From Brevifilum sp029548365 (lineage in GTDB: Bacteria; Chloroflexota; Anaerolineae; Anaerolineales; Anaerolineaceae): a stretch of DNA of 64,000 nucleotides. Below are positions 16,112 through 24,205 of the stretch, piece after piece. A model generated the notes under the pieces. It did no database searches, had not been told where the DNA came from, and saw only the letters and a program-made list of their open reading frames with translations. The stretch spans positions 1 through 64,000 of the forward strand of contig DAOSSA010000010.1 in the NCBI GenBank assembly GCA_035376985.1, read 5' to 3'. The stretch's first letter is position 1. Each line of letters begins with the position of its first letter. The position numbers were made by a program, and so were the translations under genes.

Positions 16112-18748
16112 CTACTCTGCAAAGCGGATTGCTTCTGTGATTAACGCCCTGCCAATATTCCTTGCCAGAATAGGCTCATCATGCTCTAACACGACAACAA
16201 CCGCTAAAGGTTGTCCCTGCCAATCGGAAGATGTACCGGCGATGAACCATGTGATCGTTTGCTGGTCTTCTGCTGAGACCGTTGATAGGACCTGCCAATA
16301 GGGGTAATTTGGAAGCCTGAGCAAATCGTTGACTTGATTGGCTGAAACAGGATTAAGTGCTTCGCTGTTGGGCTGCAATTTCGGTAAGGTGCTCCAACCT
16401 TCGATGGGGTCATTGAAAGCATTAACGATCCTTGGTCCGGGCAACATGCCCTGGCTGGAAATGGTACTGGCTGCCATCGCCATTTGTAGCGGACTGACCT
16501 TAAAGTTTCCCTCTCCCATGAAAAAGGCGTTTAAATCACTCGAATCCGCTGCAACAGCGTCAACAACGGGGAGGTGTAAACGGGGACTGGTGAAGAAACC
16601 CAGGTTGGAATAAAGATCGAGCAGTGTTTCGCTCCCGATATCTGCGGCGATTACCCCTTGAACTCCCAGGCACCCATTCGTTATGATTCCATGCCAGGTG
16701 AGAGGCTCATCAGGGTTGAGGGCGCAGTTAAGCTGGGCTACCCTGTTCTCAATTTCCTCCTGGGGTTCCTGTTCATGCCAGAGGATGTCTGGATCGATGG
16801 CAGCGATAAAGGGAAAAAGGGTCGCTCCCGGAGGGTAGAGACCCTGGGTAGCCCGATTGAGCAAAGGTGCGCGTTCATCCAGGAGTAATACATCCCAGTT
16901 CTCATGCAAATCAGCGGCATCAAAATATGGATGCGAAGCCATGGCCAGAATTTCCCCGGAGCTGGCGTTTATGATCACAATTGCCCCAGAATGCTCTGCT
17001 AAAAGGGTATCCGCTGACTGCTGAAGGTTAAGATCGAGTGTAAGGCGTGTATCCAATCCTGCAGGAGGCTGATTGTAAAGTACTCGTTGCCAGTACAGGG
17101 TTGAATACGGGTAGCCGGAGTTCCCCCGGAGATAGTCGAACATGGAGGCTTCAATTCCAGTTTGACCAAAAAGGGGGTTGGTATAACCGATCACCGGGTA
17201 GAGGGGGGTGTGGTAGCTTGTGCGGTTGAAACTGCCTGTTTGTCCGCTATTGGTGATGATGACCTGATTGTTTCGATCAACGATCTCGCCCCGCTCAACG
17301 AAACGATCATCGATGATCCAGCGTGGGTTTTCCGGTCTGTTGACCAGTGAAGGAGAAAACCAAAATCCCAGCAAGCTTGCTGCAATGATTTCAACAATTA
17401 GAACAGCAATCAGAATTGATCCGATCAAAGCATAACGTGGGAATTTAATAGTTGAAAATTCTTCTTTCGGTACCGTTTGATGGCTGATTGTCAGCAGGAT
17501 CAGCACGCCCATAAACGATACCAGCAAAGAGGAGCCCCCATAGGATAGAAATGGCAATGTAACGCCTGTGAGGGGCAGCAGGCCGATATTTCCACCGATA
17601 ATGAGAATGCCCTGGGCTCCAAAAAGGAAGGTTAAACCCAGGGATAAATAGCGATGGAACGAGTTGTTGGTGGTGATGGCGATGCGCAAACTTCGATAAA
17701 TTAAGATAATGTATAGAAGAATAATGACAGTGATCCCCAGCAGACCAATTTCTTCAGCCAAAGCTGAAAAAATAAAATCCGAGACGGCAACCGGGATCAA
17801 ACCCGGGCTGCCCAGACCCTGGCCTGTTCCAAACAGGCCCCCTTCTGCGATGGCAATCATCGATTGGATAACCTGATAGGAAGCACCGGTTGGATCGCTA
17901 AAGGGTTTTACCCAGGTATTTATTCTCAGTTTAACAACATCGGAGAAGAAGTAACCTGCTACTCCTGCAAGGAGCATCAACACAGGCGTCAACCAAAGAA
18001 GCCAACGCCTGCCTCCGGAGGTGAACAACATAGCCAGGTAAACCAGCAAGAATATGGACGCAGTTCCTAAATCACCCTGGAAAACTAATAAAAGCAATGC
18101 AATGCCGGTGATCATCACCGTTGGCAGGAATGACTCGAAATTCTTCGTAGATATGGTTATCTGGTCTGTAAAATACCCTGCAAGATAGACGATCAATAAA
18201 ATTTTTAATGGTTCGGATGGTTGAAAGTGGATTCCAAACAAAGACAACCATCGGGCTGACCCTTCACCCTGGGGGTTCGTTCCCAGGAAAATGGTCAAAC
18301 CGGTGAGTAACAAACCAGCCATCAACCAGATGTATTTGTAACGGCGTAAATATTGTAGAAAAGCTGGGAAGTAGAAACCGATCAATGTCAGCAAGCAGGC
18401 AATACTCAGCCAAACGGTCTGGCGCAGCCCAAGGATGGGAAAAAGTCGCCAAATGGTGAGCAAGCCTATTCCGCTCAGAAGTGCGACAACTGGCAATATG
18501 AAAGGGTCGCTATGGGGTAGTTTCCGGTTCGTTTGATGATTTAGAATTGAAAACAACAGGCACCAAACGACCACGCCTATCCAATGTTGGAACTGGTATC
18601 GTTCGGACCCGGCGTGGTAACGGACAGCCGGTGTCAGCGTCAGGATCAGGGCCAGGGTTATGATCACCAAACTTGCTATGACCATCAACCGGTTTTGAAG
18701 CTGTTTGTGATTAATGTTTCGATCCCTGCTTGAGAATAATCTTTGCAC
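16112..18748 (-). CDS. SEDS (RodA/FtsW) glycan polymerase fused to a catalytically degenerate transpeptidase domain
   Basis: The protein has 878 residues. Residues 1-425 form a SEDS polymerase with about ten TM helices. It has FQPSE (175-179), QGDLGTA (224-230), SDPTGASYQVIQS (284-296) and D324 in VSDFIF, the conserved Asp needed for lipid II polymerisation. An extra TM (440-463) leads to a class B PBP-like region with RGEIVDRN (486-493). The transpeptidase motifs are lost. The SxxK position reads A642-T-L-F645 in YPPGATLF; the SxN position reads GCL (692-694); no KTG occurs before the strand at 831-838. The fold-supporting MGEGNFKVSPLQMA is kept. It is the last gene of fhaA-fhaB-mtnP, 2 bases after mtnP. 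No frameshift is seen. Confidence 0.9.
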   Translation of the reverse strand: MQRLFSSRDRNINHKQLQNRLMVIASLVIITLALILTLTPAVRYHAGSERYQFQHWIGVVVWCLLFSILNHQTNRKLPHSDPFILPVVALLSGIGLLTIWRLFPILGLRQTVWLSIACLLTLIGFYFPAFLQYLRRYKYIWLMAGLLLTGLTIFLGTNPQGEGSARWLSLFGIHFQPSEPLKILLIVYLAGYFTDQITISTKNFESFLPTVMITGIALLLLVFQGDLGTASIFLLVYLAMLFTSGGRRWLLWLTPVLMLLAGVAGYFFSDVVKLRINTWVKPFSDPTGASYQVIQSMIAIAEGGLFGTGQGLGSPGLIPVAVSDFIFSALAEEIGLLGITVIILLYIILIYRSLRIAITTNNSFHRYLSLGLTFLFGAQGILIIGGNIGLLPLTGVTLPFLSYGGSSLLVSFMGVLILLTISHQTVPKEEFSTIKFPRYALIGSILIAVLIVEIIAASLLGFWFSPSLVNRPENPRWIIDDRFVERGEIVDRNNQVIITNSGQTGSFNRTSYHTPLYPVIGYTNPLFGQTGIEASMFDYLRGNSGYPYSTLYWQRVLYNQPPAGLDTRLTLDLNLQQSADTLLAEHSGAIVIINASSGEILAMASHPYFDAADLHENWDVLLLDERAPLLNRATQGLYPPGATLFPFIAAIDPDILWHEQEPQEEIENRVAQLNCALNPDEPLTWHGIITNGCLGVQGVIAADIGSETLLDLYSNLGFFTSPRLHLPVVDAVAADSSDLNAFFMGEGNFKVSPLQMAMAASTISSQGMLPGPRIVNAFNDPIEGWSTLPKLQPNSEALNPVSANQVNDLLRLPNYPYWQVLSTVSAEDQQTITWFIAGTSSDWQGQPLAVVVVLEHDEPILARNIGRALITEAIRFAE

Positions 18749-18750
18749 AA

Positions 18751-19626
18751 TTATCCCAGGTATTTTTTAACCAGTAGTGATCTTTTCTCGACTGCTGCGG
18801 GATCGATCGAATCGGGGTTGGTGATAAGTGAATTTTTCAAACCATCTTCGCAATCGCAACGAGAATCCGGGTCAATTAAAGAAACCATATTTTTAATTCC
18901 TGCCTGAGCAATGCCGATGTTTTTGAAGAGAGTTTGAGTGACCATCTCCACTGTTACCGGCTCTTGTGCGGTATGCCAGACATCATAATCGGTAACGTGT
19001 GCCATGGTGGCATAGCACATTTCTGCTTCACGCGCGAGAAACACTTCGGGAGAAGCTGTCATTCCGATAATATCCATACCCCATGACCGATATAGATTGG
19101 ATTCGCCCTTTGTAGAAAAGCGCGGGCCCTCAATGGTGATGTAGGTTGCACCCCGGTGATAAGCGGCACCTGTTGCTTTGGTTGCTTCTTCAAGAACATC
19201 TGACAGCGATTCGCAAAACGGATCAGCAACGCTGACATGGGCGACCAACCCCGTTTCAAAAAAGCTACGCTGGCGCAGATGGGTAAAATCAAAGATCTGG
19301 TTGGGGATGACAATGTGTCCGGGAGCAAAGGATTCGCGCAGTGATCCACATGCGCTGACACTGACAACCCGGCGGACACCCAGGGATTTAAGGGCGTAAA
19401 TATTGGCACGATATGGGACTTCGCTGGGTGGGAAAACATGACCGATGCCATGGCGAGCGAGAAATGCTACCGGTTTGCCGGATAATTTCCCAATTGTAAT
19501 CGGTGAGCTGGGTCGACCAAATGGGGTATCCACTTCAATTGTCTGGATATCACGAAGCTCTTTGAAATTGTACAATCCAGACCCACCGATAACAGCTAAT
19601 ACAGGTGTTTCGTACATGGTTGCCAT
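18751..19626 (-). CDS. mtnP: S-methyl-5'-thioadenosine phosphorylase
   Basis: The enzyme splits methylthioadenosine, the waste of polyamine synthesis, into adenine and methylthioribose-1-phosphate. The 291-residue protein shows AVIGGSGLYNF (about 9-19, phosphate loop), ARHGIGHVFPPSEVPYRANI (about 57-77), SACGSLRE (about 92), ITIEGPRFSTKGES (about 173) and GMTASPEVFLARE (about 198), all typical of MTAP rather than inosine PNP. The C-terminus has a CDCEDGLKNSL segment as in many MTAPs. It is wedged between fhaB and the SEDS fusion with gaps of 1 and 2 bases, an odd metabolic insert in a cell-wall operon. Confidence 0.92.
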   Translation of the reverse strand: MATMYETPVLAVIGGSGLYNFKELRDIQTIEVDTPFGRPSSPITIGKLSGKPVAFLARHGIGHVFPPSEVPYRANIYALKSLGVRRVVSVSACGSLRESFAPGHIVIPNQIFDFTHLRQRSFFETGLVAHVSVADPFCESLSDVLEEATKATGAAYHRGATYITIEGPRFSTKGESNLYRSWGMDIIGMTASPEVFLAREAEMCYATMAHVTDYDVWHTAQEPVTVEMVTQTLFKNIGIAQAGIKNMVSLIDPDSRCDCEDGLKNSLITNPDSIDPAAVEKRSLLVKKYLG

Positions 19627-19627
19627 C

Positions 19628-20059
19628 CTATCTTTTTTGTTGATTGATTTGAATGTGGATTGTGACTTTACCTAATCTCAATTCATCGCCTTCTGTAACA
19701 ACGATTGGGGCGTCGATCAGTGTATTGTTAATAAAAGAGCCGTTGGTTGAATTCAGATCTACTGCCCACCATTGTTTGAGATGATAGTAAAGTCTACAAT
19801 GTCTGAGGGAAATGGTTTCATCGGAAATGGTAAAGTCACTGCTCGGGTCGCGCCCGATGATGATTTCGGTTTTTGTGAACTGCTTTTCAACCGGTTCCTG
19901 GTTGATGACAACCTGCAGGGTGAGCGGCGAAACCTGCGTGTTTTTCTGGTGAAAATGCGATTGCAAGTCTTTATAAATGGTAAAACCAATCCAACCAACG
20001 AAAAGATAGGTTAAGAGCAAAAATAGAATTCGCAGCGTCAGCGCAAGGATGGCATTCAT
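19628..20059 (-). CDS. TM-anchored FHA-domain protein (FhaB-like)
   Basis: The protein has 143 residues: one N-terminal TM helix (about 7-29) and one FHA domain (about 48-140). The FHA marks are IIIGRDPSSDF, the Arg-Ser phosphothreonine pocket, SLRHCRLYYH and DLNSTNGSFIN. FHA domains bind phosphothreonine peptides made by Ser/Thr kinases. In actinobacteria FhaB (FipA) sits beside rodA-pbpA and the Pkn kinases and links kinase signals to the divisome. The start overlaps fhaA by 4 bases. No kinase gene lies in the window. Confidence 0.85.
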   Translation of the reverse strand: MNAILALTLRILFLLLTYLFVGWIGFTIYKDLQSHFHQKNTQVSPLTLQVVINQEPVEKQFTKTEIIIGRDPSSDFTISDETISLRHCRLYYHLKQWWAVDLNSTNGSFINNTLIDAPIVVTEGDELRLGKVTIHIQINQQKR

Positions 20060-20847
20060 TGGCCTGCAACTCCAGGGTTTTCTTCAAAATCATCTACACG
20101 CAGTACTGAGGTTTCAAAGGTCAATGTTGGTTCCTGGTTGTAGATGAGGCTGATCGTCCCAACGCGTATGACATCGCCGGCGTGTAAGGTTGCCCGGGAG
20201 ATCCGTTGTCCATTTAGAAATAAACCGCCTGTCGAGCCGACATCAAAGATCGCAAAGTGATTTTTTATCGCCCTGAGCTGGGCGTGATGGCGCGATACAT
20301 GGGGGTCTGTAAGAATTAGATCGTTGTTCGAATGTCGACCAATATTGATGACGGGTTTGTCTAACGGGTAGGTGGTTTTTCCGTCGATGATCAGCATCGC
20401 GTTTTCTGGCAAGGCGGGTTGCTCGTTGCCTTCTTTATCTTGAGCCATTACGGCTGTATCCGAAAGTTGTTGATCAGCAGCAGAAAAATGAGCGGTGATT
20501 TCATAAGCGCCAATGGCAATTTCGGACTGCGGAACCAGCTCAATTCCTGGAGGTCTTGTGAAAAATACACCCACCGATGCTCCCATATCCAGGATCGATC
20601 CGGCAATTTCATCGAGGATATCCTGGTGCAATTGCCATTCGATCAATTTTTCGGGTGAGACTTTCATCAAATACAGGTCCGGCGCGTGAAGGCTTCCAGT
20701 CTCATCGCTGATTGCATTGGCGCGCATCAGGCGAATTATTTGTTCTACCAATGATTGGTGAGGTTGGTGCCCGGTGAAGAGTTTGGGCAGGTTTTTCTCA
20801 AAAAGGGCGCGTAGATGCGCTTCCAAGCGGTCAAAGCTCGTGTTCAT
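20056..20847 (-). CDS. FhaA-like protein: DUF3662 plus C-terminal FHA domain
   Basis: The protein has 263 residues. The N-terminal 120 (FDRLEAHLRALFEKNLPKLF onward, then LHAPDLYLMKVSPEKL) match the DUF3662/FhaA_N style domain that precedes FHA in mycobacterial FhaA. The FHA domain occupies about 165-250: NIGRHSNNDLIL, VSRHHAQL, DVGSTGGLFLNG. In FhaA the usual STNGT is here STGGL, a mild change. It is the first gene of the minus-strand unit with fhaB, mtnP and the SEDS fusion. Its likely -10 is part of a palindrome shared with the archease promoter. Confidence 0.85.
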   Translation of the reverse strand: MNTSFDRLEAHLRALFEKNLPKLFTGHQPHQSLVEQIIRLMRANAISDETGSLHAPDLYLMKVSPEKLIEWQLHQDILDEIAGSILDMGASVGVFFTRPPGIELVPQSEIAIGAYEITAHFSAADQQLSDTAVMAQDKEGNEQPALPENAMLIIDGKTTYPLDKPVINIGRHSNNDLILTDPHVSRHHAQLRAIKNHFAIFDVGSTGGLFLNGQRISRATLHAGDVIRVGTISLIYNQEPTLTFETSVLRVDDFEENPGVAGQ

Positions 20848-20860
20848 AATATCATTTCCG

Positions 20861-20872
20861 GTATAATTATAC
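20861..20872. promoter_or_regulatory. Palindromic shared -10 of divergent fhaA and archease promoters
   Basis: GTATAATTATAC is a perfect 12-bp palindrome and gives a TATAAT on both strands (+ at 20862-20867, - at 20866-20871), overlapping by two bases. The start codons at 20885 (+) and 20847 (-) are almost equidistant, so each mRNA would have a leader of only about a dozen bases. I see no good -35 on either side. Confidence 0.5.
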
Positions 20873-20884
20873 TCAAGGAAGGCT

Positions 20885-21286
20885 ATGAACGGATATAAAG
20901 AGGTTGAGCATACTGCGGATATCGCATTGCAGGTTTGGGCAGAGGATTTTTACACATTACTCATTCAGGCTGCAAAGGGGCTGTATGCCTTGATGGGGGT
21001 AGAACCTACCGTAGCACCAAGTCGCCAACGTCTGTTTACCCTTCCTCAGGGGAACAAGGAGACCATACTGGTTGATTTTTTAACAGAATTATTGTTCCTG
21101 GCTGAAGAAGATGGTTTGTTTCTGTCTGTTTTTTGCTTTGATGACGGTCAGAATGTGATTTCTGTTCGGTCAACCGGGCAAAAGATCCTGACCTGGAGCC
21201 GTGAAATAAAAGCAGTAACGTTTCACAATTTAAATGTGGAAACAACCGATCAAGGCTTTTCAGCCACAATTACTTTCGATGTATAG
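20885..21286 (+). CDS. Archease
   Basis: This 133-residue cofactor speeds guanylylation and turnover of the RNA ligase RtcB. The signature is clear: YKEVEHTADIALQVWAEDFY (about 4-23, with the metal-binding Asp in HTADI), then AAKGLYALM, LVDFLTELLFL and VKAVT-like REIKAVTFHNL, ending ATITFDV with the C-terminal Asp ligand. rtcB follows after only 11 bases, which settles the identification. AAGGAAGG precedes ATG 20885. Confidence 0.92.
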   Translation: MNGYKEVEHTADIALQVWAEDFYTLLIQAAKGLYALMGVEPTVAPSRQRLFTLPQGNKETILVDFLTELLFLAEEDGLFLSVFCFDDGQNVISVRSTGQKILTWSREIKAVTFHNLNVETTDQGFSATITFDV

Positions 21287-21297
21287 GAGGACCACCC

Positions 21298-22755
21298 ATG
21301 AACCCGATAACACAAAAAGCGTTTACCAAAATCAGCGATTTTGAGTGGGAAATCCCAGTTGATTTTCGGTCAGACATGCGCGTTCCGGTGCGCGTGTTTG
21401 CCTCACAGGCATTGCTGCAAGACGCTTTCAAAGATCAATCGATCGAACAGGCGGTCAATGTCAGCACTCTGCCCGGGCTGGTTGATGCGGTGATGGTGAT
21501 GCCTGATATGCATCAGGGGTATGGCTTTCCTATCGGTGGGGTGGCGGGAACGGATATTGAGACCGGTGTGATCTCACCAGGTGGGATTGGTTATGATATC
21601 AATTGTGGCGTGCGCTTATTAGCTTCGCGGATCACGTTGGAAGAGGCGACCCCCTTTCTATCTGATTTGGCATCGATGTTGAACCAGCTTTGCCCGAGCG
21701 GGGTTGGCGTTGGCAGCCAGAGGAAATTGTCCAATGCAGATCTGGTTGAAGTATGCATTCGGGGTGCGAATTGGGCTAAGAGTGATGCATACACCGAGAC
21801 AGAAGACCTTGAGCGAACTGAAGACCAGGGTTGCTTAACAGGAGCCGACCCGGGGAAAGTCAGCTCACGCGCTATGGAACGTGGCAGAAAACAACTTGGC
21901 ACTCTGGGAAGCGGAAACCATTTTATTGAGGTCGATCTTGTTACGGAAATTTACGACGAGGTAGCAGCGGGGGCAATGGGGCTGTATGTAGGAGAACTGG
22001 CTGTCCAGGTCCATACCGGGTCGCGCGGTTTTGGCCACCAGATCTGTACTGATTATGTGCGTCGACTTCAAGGTGCAGTGGCGAAATATGGCATCAAATT
22101 GCCTGACAAACAACTTGTGTGCGCCCCAATTGCTTCTGAGGAGGGACAGGATTATTTAGCTGCGATGCGTTGCGCGGCGAATTATGCCTTTCTGAATCGT
22201 CAAATTTTGACCAATAAAGTGCGCCAGGCTTTTGAAATTGTTTTGGCAGGAAAAGTCGACCAATGGCACCTGAGGCAGGTCTACGATATTGCGCATAATA
22301 TTGGCAAATTTGAGCATCACCTGGTAAATGGCGTGAAGAAAACGGTCTGCGTCCATCGTAAAGGGGCTACACGTGCCTTTGGGCCTGGGACACAGGGTTT
22401 ACCGTCCGAATACCAAGAAATTGGTCAGCCAGTTCTGGTTCCTGGTTCCATGGGGACCAGTTCGTGGGTGTTAACCGGTACACCCACCAGCATGGAGCGT
22501 TCATTTGGCTCATGCTGTCATGGCGCAGGTCGTGTGATGAGTCGTTCGGAAGCCAAGCGCAATATATGGGGAGAGACATTATTAAAAGAATTGGAAAAGG
22601 TTGGGATTGAAATTCGGGCTGGTTCAATGTCCGGGCTGGCGGAAGAAGCGCCGCAAGCCTATAAGGATGTGGACCAGGTTGTTCAAAGTGTTGTTGGTGC
22701 AGGGATTGCGAAGAAAGTTGCTGTGCTCAATCCGCTAATTGTGATCAAAGGTTAG
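21298..22755 (+). CDS. rtcB: RNA-splicing ligase RtcB
   Basis: The 485-residue GTP/Mn-dependent ligase joins 2',3'-cyclic phosphate (or 3'-phosphate) ends to 5'-OH ends in RNA repair or tRNA splicing. Metal-site and catalytic motifs are present: MPDMHQGYGFPIGGV, GGIGYDINCGVRL (Cys ligand, about 98), LGSGNHFIEV, HTGSRGFGHQ, VPGSMGTSSWVLTG and SCCHGAGRVMSRS carrying the guanylated His. A GGAGGACC site precedes ATG 21298. It is paired with archease. No RtcR-type activator is adjacent, unlike the enterobacterial rtc locus. The 3' end overlaps the convergent PHP gene by 4 bases. Confidence 0.96.
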   Translation: MNPITQKAFTKISDFEWEIPVDFRSDMRVPVRVFASQALLQDAFKDQSIEQAVNVSTLPGLVDAVMVMPDMHQGYGFPIGGVAGTDIETGVISPGGIGYDINCGVRLLASRITLEEATPFLSDLASMLNQLCPSGVGVGSQRKLSNADLVEVCIRGANWAKSDAYTETEDLERTEDQGCLTGADPGKVSSRAMERGRKQLGTLGSGNHFIEVDLVTEIYDEVAAGAMGLYVGELAVQVHTGSRGFGHQICTDYVRRLQGAVAKYGIKLPDKQLVCAPIASEEGQDYLAAMRCAANYAFLNRQILTNKVRQAFEIVLAGKVDQWHLRQVYDIAHNIGKFEHHLVNGVKKTVCVHRKGATRAFGPGTQGLPSEYQEIGQPVLVPGSMGTSSWVLTGTPTSMERSFGSCCHGAGRVMSRSEAKRNIWGETLLKELEKVGIEIRAGSMSGLAEEAPQAYKDVDQVVQSVVGAGIAKKVAVLNPLIVIKG

Positions 22756-23819
22756 CGCCAGGCATAAATGGGGTTGCTAAAAATCCATCCGCGCATTTTG
22801 CCTTTATATGGGATGAAGGCTTCTACTCGATAAACGCCCGGCTCTGTGGTTATATAGGTATTGATGTCGCGGTCTGCCCATTCCTTTATGATTTTCCCGT
22901 CTTTGAGTAAACGGCAAAGTACCCGCCGTGGCAGGCGGATTTGAAAAGTTAGCCCATTTTGGATTTTTACTGTATCGCCCATCATAAATTGATCGTCTTC
23001 GTTGTTAGCTAAAAACTTAAAACCTTCGGTTGGGGCGGGCAAGTCGTAAGCAACGAAACAATGTCCCTGGCTGAGTGATTGCATGACCATATTGCGATCA
23101 TCAGGAAAGGAGCCGCTCAATGGTCTTGGGTTGATGATATGCGTTGTCACACTTTTAAAATGATGGAGATATGGATACAGGTGAATGGTGAACGGGCCTA
23201 ATTTTTTCGGAATTTTGTGGGCATCAACGCCGCCAATGGCAACAATTTTCCGCATTTGCGTGGCGATTAACTGATCCCAAAGTGCCAGTGTCCGTTCCAG
23301 GGGTCCCTGCGTCATCTGCTTTGGAAAAAGCGCATTCATTAAGGCTGAAAAAAGACCTGTTGTGACGCTTTTGAACTCACTCATCTGATTCCACAGCTCA
23401 ATCCCGGTAAAACCATGGATATCCCAATCCCGCCATGAAAATTCCTTCTCGTTAAACATTTCTAAAGGGTCTTCGATGGGATGAGCCAAAAAAGAAAGCC
23501 CATCGCTGCGTTGAATTTGATCAATTAATCGCTGAGGTGAATCACCATATATTGACATTTCTTTGCGTGCATTGATGGCGAGCAAATGGTTTCCGGGCGG
23601 TTTTAATTTACGGTTGTGAATTTCTTCACCGACCAGCAGCATGACCTTGTGTTTCCCTTCGCCATAGTATCCGTCCAATCCGTCAAGCCAGATATTGTGG
23701 TCGGTGGTGATAATTCCATGCAGACCGGCTTTTGCAGCAATTTTTACCAGCTCAGTATGGGATGCGTTTCCGTCTGAGTAATTCGTGTGGATGTGGATTG
23801 AGAATCTGGTTTCATTCAT
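22752..23819 (-). CDS. PHP-domain metal-dependent phosphoesterase
   Basis: The protein has 355 residues. The N-terminal PHP fold shows FSIHIHTNYSDGNASH (about 6-21), the H-x-H...D/H metal motif, then GIITTDHNIWLDGL (about 35-48), VGEEIHNRKLKPPGNHLLAIN (about 64-84) and SFLAHPIEDP (about 115). IGGVDAHKIP (about 196) carries later ligands. The C-terminal 100 residues are a beta-rich domain, perhaps for binding. The family includes phosphatases and DNA polymerase-associated domains; the substrate here is unknown. It diverges from secG. Confidence 0.85.
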   Translation of the reverse strand: MNETRFSIHIHTNYSDGNASHTELVKIAAKAGLHGIITTDHNIWLDGLDGYYGEGKHKVMLLVGEEIHNRKLKPPGNHLLAINARKEMSIYGDSPQRLIDQIQRSDGLSFLAHPIEDPLEMFNEKEFSWRDWDIHGFTGIELWNQMSEFKSVTTGLFSALMNALFPKQMTQGPLERTLALWDQLIATQMRKIVAIGGVDAHKIPKKLGPFTIHLYPYLHHFKSVTTHIINPRPLSGSFPDDRNMVMQSLSQGHCFVAYDLPAPTEGFKFLANNEDDQFMMGDTVKIQNGLTFQIRLPRRVLCRLLKDGKIIKEWADRDINTYITTEPGVYRVEAFIPYKGKMRGWIFSNPIYAWR

Positions 23820-23823
23820 TGGG

Positions 23824-23853
23824 TTGACGATATTTCTGATGTAAGGGTATAAT
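23824..23853 (+). promoter_or_regulatory. secG promoter
   Basis: TTGACG (23824-23829), an 18-bp spacer and perfect TATAAT (23848-23853). It lies just beyond the start of the divergent PHP gene. The ribosome-binding site AAAGGAGG follows at 23864-23871. Confidence 0.75.
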
Positions 23854-23876
23854 CATTCCTGTTAAAGGAGGCTTGT

Positions 23877-24107
23877 TTGGAAAATTATTTTAGCATAGCT
23901 TTGATTATAACGTCTGTTGTCCTCATTGCGAGTATCATTTTTCAGAGCAAAGGCGTTGGTTTGGGTGGATTGACAGGTGGAGGTGGTGATGCCGGCGGTG
24001 TTTATACAAAACGGCGTGGTGTGGAAAAAACCTTGTTTTGGATTACCATCGGGCTCAGTGCACTTTTCTTCATCCTTACCATGTTAACAGTCATTTTTGG
24101 ACAATAA
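23877..24107 (+). CDS. secG: Protein-export membrane protein SecG
   Basis: This small subunit of the SecYEG translocon has 76 residues and two TM helices (about 4-24 and 52-74). They flank the conserved cytoplasmic loop FQSKGVGLGGLTGGGGDAGGVYTKRRGVEK, which has the Gly-rich and Arg-Gly features of SecG. The start is TTG 23877, chosen because the strong AAAGGAGG lies 5-6 bases upstream and no in-frame ATG is near. It has its own promoter. Confidence 0.93.
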   Translation: MENYFSIALIITSVVLIASIIFQSKGVGLGGLTGGGGDAGGVYTKRRGVEKTLFWITIGLSALFFILTMLTVIFGQ

Positions 24108-24205
24108 TCCACATAACTTGTGAAAATTTCAGGTAATTGTAATCTTTGACCAGGAAAAACCGGGCAACTGATCAAGAACGAGGTTGCTCATTTTATATTA
24201 ACATC

